This document shows positions 31,644-40,666 of a DNA stretch of 64,000 bases, piece after piece. A program made the translations under genes and the position numbers. Positions within the stretch are counted from its first letter, which is position 1, and every line of letters begins with the position of its first letter. The stretch comes from CAVTWJ01 sp964525605 (GTDB lineage Bacteria > Oederibacteriota > Muellerivitia > Muellerivitales > Muellerivitaceae), in NCBI GenBank assembly GCA_964525605.1, contig CAZGKT010000004.1:1-64000 (forward strand). Direction: 5' to 3'. Under the pieces are notes generated by a model that worked only from the letters and a program-made list of their open reading frames with translations, was not told the origin of the DNA and did no database searches.

Positions 31644-34448
31644 TTAATGTGCCTCGAGCCAATTCTTCCCCACGCCCACATCCACCTTCAGCGGCACCTT
31701 CAGTTCCATCGCCCCTTCCATTTCCTTAATGATGAGCTTCTTGGCGTCCTCCACCTCGGTTTTGGGAGCTTCGAAAACCAGTTCGTCGTGCACCTGCAAA
31801 AGCATGGTGGTTTCCATCTTCTTCTGCTTGAGCTTGGCGTGCAGGCGCACCATGGCGATCTTGATCAAGTCGGCGGCGGAACCCTGGATGGGAGTGTTGA
31901 CCGCCATGTGTTCGGCGGCGATCCTAAGCCCCGGGTTGGTGGAATGAATTTCAGGCAACAGGCGCTTGCGGCCCAGGAGGGTGGAGACAAAGCCCTGTTC
32001 TTTTGCCGTTTCCACGCACTCGGTGGTGAACTTTTGGATTCCGGGATACTTGGCCAGGTAATCCTCGATGAACTTCTTGGCCTCGACCATGGAAACCCCG
32101 TTTTCACGGGCTAACCTTTGGGGGCCCATGCCGTAAATGACCCCGAAATTAATGGTCTTGGCCTGGCTGCGCTGCGTGGAAGTGACCAGGTCCATGGGCA
32201 CCCCGAAGATGAGGGAGGCCGTGCGACGGTGGACGTCCTCGTCCTTCTGGAAAGTCTCGATTAAGTTCTTATCGCCCGTAATGTGAGCTAGTACCCGCAA
32301 TTCGATCTGGGAATAGTCGGCGGAAATAAGGACGTGCTTGGAATCCTTGGCTACGAAAGCTCCCCGGATGCGCCTTCCGAATTCGGAGCGGATGGGAATG
32401 TTCTGCAGGTTCGGGTCGTTGGAGGACAGGCGGCCCGTGGCGGCCACTGCCTGGCTGTAGGAGGTATGGATGCGGTCGTCCTTGGGGTTCGCCATTCCGG
32501 GGAGAACGTCGAGATAGGTGTTTTTGAGCTTCGAGAGCTGGCGGTAGTCCAGCATCATGTCCGCGATGGGAACGCCCTTGAGGGCCTCCAGCACGTCCAC
32601 GTCCGTGGCGTATCCCGTCTTGGTTTTCTTGACCCGCGTTCCCCCGATTTTCTGCACCTGCATCTTCTCGAAGAGAATCTTGCCCAATTGAAGGGGCGAG
32701 CCAATGTTGAACTCCTCCCCCGCTTCCTTGTAAATCTTCTTGGTGAGTTTTTTCAGTTCCACTTCCGCTTCGGCGGAAAGCTCTCCCAGCAACTTGGCGT
32801 CAATGGCGATTCCGGAGCGTTCCATGTCCTCCAACACCATCACCAGGGGCAGTTCCACTTCCTCATACAATTTCTGTAAGCCTTCCTTTTTCAAGCGCGG
32901 GGCGAAGAGGTTATGCGCCCGCAGAGCGAAATCCACGTCCTCACAAGCGTATTGGGTGATGTCCTCCAGGGGCACCTGGTCCATGGTGATTTCGTTCTTC
33001 CCCTTTCCAATCAGGGCCTCGGTGGGGATTTTGGTGTAATTGAAGTGCTTCAGCGCGATAGCGTCCAGGTTGTGCTGGCGGTAGGAGGAATCCAGCAGGA
33101 AACTCTCGAGCATGGTGTCGAAAGCGAACCCTTTCGGCTCGATGCCGTGGCTTTTGAAGACGGCCCAGTCGTACTTGCTGTTCTGGCCCCCCTTTTCGAT
33201 CTTCGGGTTTTCCAGGAAAGGCTTGAGAAGCTTGACGACCTTATCCTTCCCCAGTTCCCGGTTGAAGGGGATGAAGACCGCTTCCTTCTCTTTCCAGCAA
33301 AGGGACGCGCCTACGATGTCCACCGTTAGGGGATCGAGCCCCGTGGTTTCGGTGTCCACGGCCACCAGTCCGGCCTTGGCCGCGGCCGCCAACGCTTTTG
33401 CAATCTCCTCCTCGGTCAAGAGGCACCGGTACTTGTCCGATACGTGCTTCACTTGGGGCGCGGCAGGCTCCAGCGCCTTCTCTTTTTCTTTTTTTGTGGT
33501 TTTTCCTTTCTTTCCCTTTGTGGGGGATTCGGAGGGGCTCTCCAGGACGAGGTCGACCGTCCCGAACTGGGAGGCGTATTCCTCCACCCGAGACATCATC
33601 CGATTGAATTCCAATTCATGGCAAAGCTCGTGAAGCGCCTTCATGTCGGGTTTTCCCAGGACCATATCCTTGGGTTTGTCGGGAATCGGCGAATCGCAAT
33701 CGATCGTTACCAGTTTCTTGGACAGGTCGGCCATATCCCTGTTTTGAAGGAGGGATTCCTTAAGTTTCGGTTTGGTGATCTTGTCGACGTTCTTGAAGAG
33801 GTTATCCATCGTCCCGTATTCCTGGATGAGGGTAGTGGCGGTTTTTTCCCCGATGCCGGGAACTCCCGGCACGTTGTCCGAGGCGTCGCCCATGAGGGCC
33901 AGCACGTCGATGACCTGGTCGGGCTTCACCCCGAATTTTTCCATCACGTCCTTCTCGTCCGCCATGGACCAGTCATTGGGCCATTTGGGCTTGTACATCT
34001 GCACACCGGGTCCGATCAATTGCATGAAATCCTTGTCCCCGGACACGATGACGCTGTCGATCTTTTCCTTTTTGGCCCGGGTCACCATGGTGCCGATCAG
34101 GTCGTCCGCCTCGAAACCCGGCTTGACGAGGAGGGGCAGGTTCAGGGCCTTGACCATCTTGTAGATATAAGGGAAGCCGTTGGCCAGGTCCTCCGGCATC
34201 TCCTCCCGGTTGGCCTTGTATTCCTTGTACATCTTGTGCCGGAAGGTCGGTTCCCTGGAGTCGAAGACAACCGCGAAATATTCGGGTTTTTGTTTTCTCA
34301 GGATCATCAGCAGGGTATCCACGAAACCGTAGACCGCGGAGGTGTCAAAACCCTTTGAGGTCTTCCGGGGGTTCTTAATGAATGCGAAATGAGACCGGTA
34401 GGCTACGGCGGCTCCGTCCAAAAGAAACAAGCGGGGATTGGCTGACAT
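31644..34448 (-). CDS. polA: DNA polymerase I
   Basis: This protein of about 934 residues starts at MSANPRLFLLDGAAVAY (AAAGG seven bases upstream). All three domains are present. The 5' nuclease (1-300) has LLDGAAVAYRSHFAFI and DKDFMQLI. The 3'-5' exonuclease (about 345-520) keeps its acidic residues: AVDTETTGLD, NSKYDWAVF and YACEDVDFA, so proofreading is probably active. The polymerase domain has SADYSQIELRVLAHITGD, RSQAKTINFGVIYGMGP and LLQVHDELVFEAP. A Lys/Ser-rich linker (GKKGKTTKKEKEKALE) joins the first two domains. It fills repair gaps and removes RNA primers. Confidence 0.98.
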   Translation of the reverse strand: MSANPRLFLLDGAAVAYRSHFAFIKNPRKTSKGFDTSAVYGFVDTLLMILRKQKPEYFAVVFDSREPTFRHKMYKEYKANREEMPEDLANGFPYIYKMVKALNLPLLVKPGFEADDLIGTMVTRAKKEKIDSVIVSGDKDFMQLIGPGVQMYKPKWPNDWSMADEKDVMEKFGVKPDQVIDVLALMGDASDNVPGVPGIGEKTATTLIQEYGTMDNLFKNVDKITKPKLKESLLQNRDMADLSKKLVTIDCDSPIPDKPKDMVLGKPDMKALHELCHELEFNRMMSRVEEYASQFGTVDLVLESPSESPTKGKKGKTTKKEKEKALEPAAPQVKHVSDKYRCLLTEEEIAKALAAAAKAGLVAVDTETTGLDPLTVDIVGASLCWKEKEAVFIPFNRELGKDKVVKLLKPFLENPKIEKGGQNSKYDWAVFKSHGIEPKGFAFDTMLESFLLDSSYRQHNLDAIALKHFNYTKIPTEALIGKGKNEITMDQVPLEDITQYACEDVDFALRAHNLFAPRLKKEGLQKLYEEVELPLVMVLEDMERSGIAIDAKLLGELSAEAEVELKKLTKKIYKEAGEEFNIGSPLQLGKILFEKMQVQKIGGTRVKKTKTGYATDVDVLEALKGVPIADMMLDYRQLSKLKNTYLDVLPGMANPKDDRIHTSYSQAVAATGRLSSNDPNLQNIPIRSEFGRRIRGAFVAKDSKHVLISADYSQIELRVLAHITGDKNLIETFQKDEDVHRRTASLIFGVPMDLVTSTQRSQAKTINFGVIYGMGPQRLARENGVSMVEAKKFIEDYLAKYPGIQKFTTECVETAKEQGFVSTLLGRKRLLPEIHSTNPGLRIAAEHMAVNTPIQGSAADLIKIAMVRLHAKLKQKKMETTMLLQVHDELVFEAPKTEVEDAKKLIIKEMEGAMELKVPLKVDVGVGKNWLEAH

Positions 34449-34493
34449 GAAGGACCTTTCAAAAAACAATAAATCTTAAACTAAACCTAATTT

Positions 34494-34595
34494 AACCGCC
34501 AAGACGCCAAGTTCGCCAAGGAAACCTAAACCCACACCTTTGATTTTAAAGATTTTCCAACTTTTTGTTTTTGTCGTTCTTGGCGTCTTGGCGGT
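34494..34595. repeat. dispersed hairpin repeat (CGCCAAG word)
   Basis: AACCGCCAAGACGCCAAG and TTCGCCAAG on the left are mirrored by CTTGGCGTCTTGGCGGT on the right, with about 55 bases between. The element sits between polA and the 2H phosphoesterase gene. It has the same layout as the elements at 57863 and 61872, but with a different word. Confidence 0.85.
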
Positions 34596-34623
34596 GAAAA
34601 TTGCCTTCAATTTGGGTGTGGTT

Positions 34624-35166
34624 TCAGCCTTTGGGCAAGGCGAGGGGGACGGAATAAATCTCTTTGACGGGGTGATATTCCGCCAAGGCCAAGCGATTGT
34701 AAAGGCCCTTCTGAGCGTAAGGGACCTTCTGGAGAAAATCAAAGGCCCGGTTCAATTCCTTTGGGGTAAGACCCATTCCGAGCGTGCAGTGGGGAACCCA
34801 CCGGCCCGGGATATAGTATGAAAGCGCTCCTTTCATAAGGCCCTTTAAAGAAATATGAAGGAGATTGTGAAGTTTCAATAGATTGGGAGTCACCACGGGA
34901 GCCAGAAAAAGGGCACGCTCCTTCCCCGGAAAATTGCCCAGACTCGCAAGATCGAAGGGAATGGGATTAAACCGCCGGGCCAGCCGAGCCATTCTTGGGA
35001 GTAAACGCCCCTGGTTGAATTGGTCGAAAACCGCCAATGTCACATGCGGGCTGGCGCCTCGGGCACTGAGAATGGTTGGTATTTTCTGACGTTCCAGGAG
35101 GTGGCCGAGCCGGCGAACCGCCCGGTCGGTTTTGGCGTCAAATAAAAGCTCGATCGCGAAAGGCAT
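34624..35166 (-). CDS. 2H phosphoesterase (2'-5' RNA ligase family)
   Basis: This 180-residue protein has the two H-x-T/S motifs of the superfamily, SPHVTLAVF at about residue 40 and VPHCTLGMGL at about 125. Both His residues are present, so catalysis is likely. Members hydrolyse 2',3'-cyclic phosphates or related phosphodiesters of RNA or nucleotides; the precise substrate is unknown. It lies between a repeat element and a terminator and is transcribed alone or with the upstream gene. Confidence 0.88.
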   Translation of the reverse strand: MPFAIELLFDAKTDRAVRRLGHLLERQKIPTILSARGASPHVTLAVFDQFNQGRLLPRMARLARRFNPIPFDLASLGNFPGKERALFLAPVVTPNLLKLHNLLHISLKGLMKGALSYYIPGRWVPHCTLGMGLTPKELNRAFDFLQKVPYAQKGLYNRLALAEYHPVKEIYSVPLALPKG

Positions 35167-35176
35167 AGGAAACTCT

Positions 35177-35217
35177 CCAAAAAAAAGCCCCTCCCGGATT
35201 CTTCCGAAAGGGGCCTT
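35177..35217 (-). terminator. intrinsic terminator on the minus strand
   Basis: On the minus strand AAGGCCCCTTTC and the partner GGAGGGGCTT enclose a short loop and are followed by eight T. It lies 70 bases after the stop of the 94-residue protein gene, so it ends the parA-parB transcript or that gene alone. Confidence 0.85.
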
Positions 35218-35284
35218 CTACTATATCAACGGATGGGTTCGGGCAGGAACCCCAAAAACGTTTTTCGGCGAGACATAAAAAAAA

Positions 35285-35569
35285 TTAGGCAGGAATGCCG
35301 TATTTCTTTTTTGCCTCCGGTGTCATGTTCTCAATATGCTCCATCAACAACCGGGCACGGGTTCCATTGGTTTTTTTCAATTCACTCACCATGGTTCCCT
35401 TCAACCGGCCTTGAAGCATGTCGGCCACTTTACGTGGGGCGTACACGTAAATATCGACCCCGTCATCTTTGTAGCTCGTGTAATCATTCCGGATCACTGC
35501 ATTGGGGGCTAATCTTTTGACTTCGCCCTCAATTTTCTTCGCCAAAATTTCTGCTGCAGTTTGAGGCAT
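35285..35569 (-). CDS. 94-residue conserved-looking hypothetical protein
   Basis: This small soluble protein has a strong GGAGG ribosome binding site. It starts MPQTAAEILAKKIEGEVKRL and contains YKDDGVDIYVYAPRKVADML and TRARLLMEHIENMTPEAKKK. The mixture of helix-strand-helix could form a small alpha/beta fold. I recognise no family. It is located between parB and a terminator; a role in chromosome partition is possible only by position. Confidence 0.6.
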   Translation of the reverse strand: MPQTAAEILAKKIEGEVKRLAPNAVIRNDYTSYKDDGVDIYVYAPRKVADMLQGRLKGTMVSELKKTNGTRARLLMEHIENMTPEAKKKYGIPA

Positions 35570-35653
35570 TTCTTCTCCCTCCTCAGGTTCGCTGGAAAAG
35601 CACTCGCCCTTCTAACTGGCTAAAAAATAATTTAAACAGTTATTTACCGAAAG

Positions 35654-36514
35654 TCAACGATACCCCGCTTTTCGGAAAAGGTTGAGGATGCGGTCCAGAT
35701 CGTCGAGTGAATAATATTCCAACTTGACAACCCCTTTTTGCTTTCCCTGGGTTTTCACCGTCACCTTGGTTCCCAACCAATCTCTCAAGCTTCCCTCGAG
35801 TTTGTCGATATTCGGATCTTTTGCTTTGGAGCCCGTTTTCGAACGCCGGGTCGGGCCCTTCTGATTTTGAAGCCATTGTTCCACTTCACGGACTGAAATT
35901 CCGTGATGAAGTATTTTGTCCGCCCATTTTTTCTGTTCCTGGGGAGTCTGCAAGGCCGCCAGAACCCTGGCATGGCTCGACGTCAGTCGGCCCGAGGCCA
36001 AATAGGATTGCACCTCGGGGGTGAGCTTTAAAAGTCTCAAGGCATTTGCCACGGTTGCCCGGTCTTTACCGACTTTTTGGGAGATTTGTTCCTGGGTCAT
36101 TTGGAATTCTTCCTGCAAGCGGTGATATCCCTGAGCCTCTTCGATGGGGTTTAAATCCACGCGCTGGAGGTTCTCGATCAAGGCCCATTCCAACGACTCC
36201 ACATCGGAGGCCAGCACTTCCAAGGCCGGTAAGGTCAGCAGGCCAAGTTTTTGGGCCGCCCGCCAGCGGCGCTCCCCCGCGACAATTTCCCATCCTTCCC
36301 CCTTTTTCCTTACCGTGATCGGCTGGAGAATTCCTTTTTCGCGAACCGAATTCACCAAGTCCTGCAAGTCCTCGGATTTGAATATCTTCCGGGGCTGGGT
36401 CGGGTTCGCCTTGATCTTCGAGATGGGTATTTGCTGGAGCCCTCCCTTTTTCTCTTCCACCGCTTTCTTGGGGATAAGCGCTTCCAAACCTTTTCCAAGG
36501 GCTTTTTTAGTCAC
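35654..36514 (-). CDS. parB: chromosome partition protein ParB
   Basis: This 286-residue protein starts at the GTG of MTKKALGKGLEALIPKK, the typical ParB beginning, with GGAGG nine bases upstream. The N-terminal CTP-binding domain contains ISKIKANPTQPRKIF and EIVAGERRWRAAQKLGL. The helix-turn-helix follows (TQEQISQKVGKDRATVANAL and RLTSSHARVLAAL). The C-terminal dimerisation segment begins at about residue 215. ParB clamps spread from parS sites and are moved by ParA to separate origins. The gene overlaps parA by 8 bases. I found no perfect parS site in the window. Confidence 0.97.
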   Translation of the reverse strand: MTKKALGKGLEALIPKKAVEEKKGGLQQIPISKIKANPTQPRKIFKSEDLQDLVNSVREKGILQPITVRKKGEGWEIVAGERRWRAAQKLGLLTLPALEVLASDVESLEWALIENLQRVDLNPIEEAQGYHRLQEEFQMTQEQISQKVGKDRATVANALRLLKLTPEVQSYLASGRLTSSHARVLAALQTPQEQKKWADKILHHGISVREVEQWLQNQKGPTRRSKTGSKAKDPNIDKLEGSLRDWLGTKVTVKTQGKQKGVVKLEYYSLDDLDRILNLFRKAGYR

Positions 36515-37268
36515 GGGCAACCACCTCCTTCGTCAAGTTCAAATAGGCCTGGGCCCCGCTGGATCGAATGTCGTAAAGGATGATGGGCTTTCCGAAAGAC
36601 GGGGATTCGGAAAGCTGGACGTTTCTCGGTATCACGGTTTGGTAAATCTTCTCGCCAAAATATTTTTTCACCTCGTCGCCCACCTGGTTGGCGAGCCGGG
36701 TGCGGGCGTCGTGCATGGTCAAAACCGCTCCCTCAATGGCCAACTCCGGGTTGAGGCTTTCCTTCACCCGCTCAATGGTCTCCATCAGCGAGCTAAGGCC
36801 CTCCAGGGCATAATACTCGCTCTGGATGGGAATCAGGACCGATCGGGCGGCCGTGAGCGCATTGAGGGTAAGGAAACCCAGGGAGGGGGGACAATCAATC
36901 AGGATAAAATCAAAGGCATTCTCGACCGATTCCAGGGCCTTCTTGAGGCGCATTTCCCGTTCTTCCATACCCACCAGTTCCACTTCGGCCCCGGTCAAAT
37001 GGCCGTTGGAGGGAACACAAAATAGCTTTTCCAATTCGGTCGGCCGAATGGCCTGGAGAATATCCGCCTCGCCCATCAAAACCTGGTAAACGTTGGGGTC
37101 GCATTGGTTCTTGTCGATCCCCACCCCGCTGGTGGCGTTGCCTTGGGGATCCAGGTCGACTAAAAGGGTCTTTTTTTCGATAGCCGCCAGGCAGGCGGCC
37201 AGATTGACCGTCGTCGTGGTTTTACCCACTCCGCCTTTTTGGTTGGCGACACAGATGATCTTCGTCAT
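36507..37268 (-). CDS. parA: chromosome partition ATPase ParA/Soj
   Basis: This 253-residue protein has the deviant Walker A at its N-terminus (ANQKGGVGKTTTTVNLAA), Walker A' LLVDLDPQGNATSG, and Walker B FILIDCPPSLGFLTLNAL. It has no N-terminal extension with helix-turn-helix, so it is the chromosomal Soj type rather than a plasmid ParA of type Ia. The ATP-bound dimer binds DNA and ParB stimulates its ATPase. parA-parB usually lie near the replication origin; gidA/gidB, often beside them, are not seen here. Confidence 0.97.
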   Translation of the reverse strand: MTKIICVANQKGGVGKTTTTVNLAACLAAIEKKTLLVDLDPQGNATSGVGIDKNQCDPNVYQVLMGEADILQAIRPTELEKLFCVPSNGHLTGAEVELVGMEEREMRLKKALESVENAFDFILIDCPPSLGFLTLNALTAARSVLIPIQSEYYALEGLSSLMETIERVKESLNPELAIEGAVLTMHDARTRLANQVGDEVKKYFGEKIYQTVIPRNVQLSESPSFGKPIILYDIRSSGAQAYLNLTKEVVARD

Positions 37269-37351
37269 TCATACTTCCTGTTTTTGATACGGCTTCAATG
37301 AAAGCGCCGATTGCGTTTTTAAGCTTTTGAAGAAACCAACGATGGAATCCC

Positions 37352-38335
37352 TTAGGAGTTTCTGCTCTTGAAGAGTCCCTTCATTTGAATGGGTTTGAGT
37401 AGGAAGCAGAAAAATCCAAGGAACGAAAAAAGGATCGAACCAATGAAAAGAATCAGGATCGAATAGGCCAGGGCATGGGCTTGAATCTGGGCCTGGTCCT
37501 GCCCCAGTTTAGCCAGCTCAAACAGAAGAATCAGGGCGCCCTCCCGGGTTCCCATGCCGAGAAAGGTTACGAGAGAGACGATATTCACGACCGAAATGCA
37601 AAAGGCGGTATAGGGATAATCCAACGCTTGGAGCCCGGGGATCGAGTGGCCCAGGTTCTCGCAACCCCAAAAGTATATGAGGTAAGAGGCCGCTGTAAAA
37701 AGAATAGGAATCAAGAGGGCGGGTTTGTAATAAGACCCCATGCCGTCGTGAAATTCCTCGAAAGCCTTGTCGGTGATTTCCTTGTGCTCTTGTTTCATGA
37801 GCCTTTGGAAAACGGTCTTCAGGATCGCGCCTCCAATTTTCTGGTTGAACGCCAATAGGGTGATCGCGAAAAGCACCCCGAAAAATACCCAGACCGTTTT
37901 GATCAAAAAGGGGTCCACCGGCATGGGATAAAGGAGGATTCCCGCCCCGCCGAGGATCAGCAACAAGTAGAGGTCGAAAACCCGGTCCACCAAAACACTC
38001 GGCATGGCCTTACCCATGGGCATTTTCAAATCTTCCTGAAGGTAGAAGACCTTGATGAAATCCCCAACCCTTCCGGGAGTGACATTGCCCCAGAACAAGC
38101 TTCCCATGTAGATCAGGAAGCAATTCCAGACCGAATAAGTCTCCCCCTGCATTTTCAACAGGTAGCTCCAGCGAATGCCCTTGATATACACCATCACCAA
38201 GAAAGTCATAAGACATAGAAGGCATAGCCATAAATTCGCCTGCCTCAGCAAATTCCAGGTGGACGCCAAGTCCACCTTGTAAAGAATGACGCCGAAGAGT
38301 CCCAAACCTATGACGATGGGCATGTATTTTTTCAT
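37352..38335 (-). CDS. flippase-like membrane protein (LPG synthase transmembrane family)
   Basis: This 327-residue protein has eight or nine membrane helices. The blocks LLRQANLWLC, KGIRWSYLLKMQGETYSVWN, GNVTPGRVGDFIKVFYLQED and VLVDRVFDLYLLLILGG are diagnostic of the UPF0104/AglD/MprF-transmembrane family. These proteins are linked to movement or modification of lipid-linked sugars or phospholipids. The adjacent radical SAM and glycosyltransferase genes run in the same direction, so this could be one envelope-lipid pathway. A short gap separates it from parA upstream in coordinates; they are probably separate units. Confidence 0.85.
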   Translation of the reverse strand: MKKYMPIVIGLGLFGVILYKVDLASTWNLLRQANLWLCLLCLMTFLVMVYIKGIRWSYLLKMQGETYSVWNCFLIYMGSLFWGNVTPGRVGDFIKVFYLQEDLKMPMGKAMPSVLVDRVFDLYLLLILGGAGILLYPMPVDPFLIKTVWVFFGVLFAITLLAFNQKIGGAILKTVFQRLMKQEHKEITDKAFEEFHDGMGSYYKPALLIPILFTAASYLIYFWGCENLGHSIPGLQALDYPYTAFCISVVNIVSLVTFLGMGTREGALILLFELAKLGQDQAQIQAHALAYSILILFIGSILFSFLGFFCFLLKPIQMKGLFKSRNS

Positions 38336-38381
38336 ATTTTGAATGAACCTTTTGGAAAAGTGGGGCTACTTAAGGCGGGTA

Positions 38382-39800
38382 TTATATCCGAAGCATCTTC
38401 AAGCCGACACGGGCTTTTCGAAACAGGTCGACAGCGGAGTGGGTGTACGCCATGTTCTTCATGACCATTCGGGGACGAAGATAGAAAGATTTATAAGCGT
38501 ATTTCAACAAAGCCACCAGTTCATCCCGCTTCATGTGTTCTTCCCAGAGCCGGGGTTTGAAATCAGGGGTAGGGTTTTTGGCAAACTCCGCCCAATAATC
38601 GCTTTCGTATCGGCCATCTTCCAAGGCCTTGTAATAAATAGCCGTGGCGGGAAAGGGCGTCAGGATGGAAAAATGCACGAAATCCGGGTCCAGTTCTTTG
38701 GCGAACTCAATCGTGTGCAGGGCCATTTCTCGGGTTTCCCCCGGGTTGCCGATCATGAAATAAGCCAGGGTTTTCATGCCATGGCGGCGGGTGGCCTTGA
38801 ATATTTTTCGGACATGATCCAAATCCAAATCCTTTAATAAGGTCGCCAGCACCTCCTCGTTTCCCGACTCCACCCCGTAATGGATCCGGTCGCAACCGGC
38901 CGAAGCCAGTTCCCGGAGCATATCCTCATCCATCCGGTCGGCCCGGGCGCGGATGTCGAAGGCGATCTCCAATTTGCGTCGCTTGATCTCGGAACAAATG
39001 TCAAACACGCGCTTGCGGTTGACGTTGAAGGTATCGTCATAGATGAAGAATTCACGAATCCCCATCTTGACGCAGGCTTCCATTTCATTGACCACGCTGA
39101 TCGCCGAATGGCTGCGGAACCGGCGTCCCATGGTGGGACGGTCGCAAAAAAGGCACCGGTAAGGGCATCCCCGGCTGGTGAACATGGTGGTGATGGGGTT
39201 GTGCTTGGCAAGAATGGAATAGTATTTATGAATTGGGGTCAGTTCCCGCGCGGGGTAAGGCAGGCCGTCCAAATCCTCGACGGGAGGGGCGGGAGGGTTG
39301 TCCTTCACTTGGCCCGTCACCGGGTCCCGGTAAGCCAGGCCAAAAACCTGCGGCAAGGGCAGCAGACCTTCCAAGGCGCTCAGGAGTTGGGTGAAGGCCA
39401 ATTCGCCCTCGCCCTTGATCGCGAAATCCACTTCGTCCATGGCGAGGGTTTCACGGGCATAGATATGGACATGGGGTCCTCCCATGACCACTTTGCATTT
39501 TGGGTTGGCGCGTTTGGCCGCCTGGGCCACCATGCGGGCATCAATGACGGTGAAGGTGAGGGTCTGGATTCCCACCACGTCCGGCATGATTTCCCGGATG
39601 CGTCCTTCCACTTCATCTTGGGAAATTTCCTCAACCTGGCAATCCAAGACCAGGATCTCATGGGCTGTGTTGGTTTTTGCGAAACCGGCGACATAAAGAA
39701 GTCCCAAGGGCGGATTGAACCCCCGCTCCTCGTCCACCACCGAAGGAATATTGGTGGTGATCATGTTCTCACTCGGCGGGTTGACCAGCAAAACCTTCAT
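38382..39800 (-). CDS. B12-binding-domain radical SAM enzyme
   Basis: This 472-residue protein starts at MKVLLVNPPSENMITTN, with GGGGGAGA before the ATG; a longer frame upstream only runs through the glycosyltransferase gene. The N-terminal cobalamin-binding domain (1-150) has VVMGGPHVHIYARETLAM and VDFAIKGEGE. The radical SAM domain has TSRGCPYRCLFCDRPTMG (CxxxCxxC), IYDDTFNVNRKRVF and MIGNPGETREMAL. Such enzymes methylate unactivated carbons or rearrange lipids, as in hopanoid, carotenoid and antibiotic pathways. The stop of the GT2 gene is two bases away, so the two are co-transcribed. The substrate is unknown, probably a membrane lipid or glycan. Confidence 0.93.
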   Translation of the reverse strand: MKVLLVNPPSENMITTNIPSVVDEERGFNPPLGLLYVAGFAKTNTAHEILVLDCQVEEISQDEVEGRIREIMPDVVGIQTLTFTVIDARMVAQAAKRANPKCKVVMGGPHVHIYARETLAMDEVDFAIKGEGELAFTQLLSALEGLLPLPQVFGLAYRDPVTGQVKDNPPAPPVEDLDGLPYPARELTPIHKYYSILAKHNPITTMFTSRGCPYRCLFCDRPTMGRRFRSHSAISVVNEMEACVKMGIREFFIYDDTFNVNRKRVFDICSEIKRRKLEIAFDIRARADRMDEDMLRELASAGCDRIHYGVESGNEEVLATLLKDLDLDHVRKIFKATRRHGMKTLAYFMIGNPGETREMALHTIEFAKELDPDFVHFSILTPFPATAIYYKALEDGRYESDYWAEFAKNPTPDFKPRLWEEHMKRDELVALLKYAYKSFYLRPRMVMKNMAYTHSAVDLFRKARVGLKMLRI

Positions 39801-39802
39801 GG

Positions 39803-40666
39803 TTATCTCCCCCTCTTCACCAGCAGGTCCGCCAAAAGTCCCAGGGCCGCCACCTGCAGGCCCGCGACCAGCAGGAGAATCGTGGCGCCATTCAAGGGCT
39901 GTCCCTGCGACGCGGACCAAATCCCATCTGCAACTCCCGCTAGTAACAGGATACCGCTTATAGGGATGAATATCTTCAAGGGCTTGAAATACATGACCAC
40001 CCGCAGGACCAGCGAAAAGAAGTTGATAGTGTCCTTGATCGGGCGAATCTTCGAGGAACCGATGCGTTCGCGGTAATGGATGGGCAGGTAATGCACGATA
40101 TAACCATGGCATTCCAGCGCCAGGGTCAGGGTGGTGGTGAAGGAGAACCCGTTGGGAAAAAGCCCCTCGTATCGGGCCGCGATTTTCTTTCGAAAGACCC
40201 GCAATCCCGAGTTCAAGTCCGGAATTTTTCGCTCGGCCAGGTAATTGGCCCATTTCCCCAGAAGCCACTTGGGGAAGCGCCGCAATGTCGGAATTGCGTT
40301 GTGAGGCTTCACCCGGGCTCCCACCGCCATGTCAGCGGTCTGAACCGATTCAAGAAGCGCCGGTAAATCCTCGGCGGGATAGGTTCCATCCGCGTCCAAA
40401 ATCGCGATAAGGTCGTACCGCGCCTGGCGAATTCCCGCTTTCAGGGAAGCCCCGTAACCTCGGTTTTCCCCCATTCGCACAACCCGGGCGCCCGCATTCA
40501 GCGCCGTCTCGGCAGTGGTGTCTTTGCTGCCATCATCGACCACAAGGATTTCATGGGTAACCCGAGCCCCTTTCAAATGCTTACGCACTTCTTGGACCAC
40601 GCCCGCCACTCCGTCCTCTTCATTGTAGGCGGGGATGACGACGGAGACCGGCTCCCGGCCGCTCAT
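39803..40666 (-). CDS. GT2 glycosyltransferase, polyprenyl-phosphate type
   Basis: This is a 287-residue protein. The GT-A domain starts VSVVIPAYNEEDGVAGVVQE, has the nucleotide-binding EILVVDDGSKDTTAE, GENRGYGASLKAGI and the metal-binding ILDADGTYPAEDL, followed by NSGLRVFRKKIAARYEGLFP. Two C-terminal membrane helices (about 225-280) anchor it. This is the form of dolichol-phosphate mannosyltransferase-like/DPM1-like enzymes that load a sugar onto a polyprenyl phosphate. It overlaps the upstream lipoprotein gene by 4 bases and is followed by the radical SAM gene. Confidence 0.92.
   Translation of the reverse strand: MSGREPVSVVIPAYNEEDGVAGVVQEVRKHLKGARVTHEILVVDDGSKDTTAETALNAGARVVRMGENRGYGASLKAGIRQARYDLIAILDADGTYPAEDLPALLESVQTADMAVGARVKPHNAIPTLRRFPKWLLGKWANYLAERKIPDLNSGLRVFRKKIAARYEGLFPNGFSFTTTLTLALECHGYIVHYLPIHYRERIGSSKIRPIKDTINFFSLVLRVVMYFKPLKIFIPISGILLLAGVADGIWSASQGQPLNGATILLLVAGLQVAALGLLADLLVKRGR

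Noticed and set aside
35654..37268. parS site next to parAB
   Set aside because: I looked for TGTTTCACGTGAAACA-like sequence around parA and parB and saw none close enough to report.
39801..40268. N-terminal extension of the radical SAM protein
   Set aside because: The open frame upstream of 39800 runs through the GT2 gene in another frame. The ATG at 39800 has a good ribosome binding site and the cobalamin domain starts right there.
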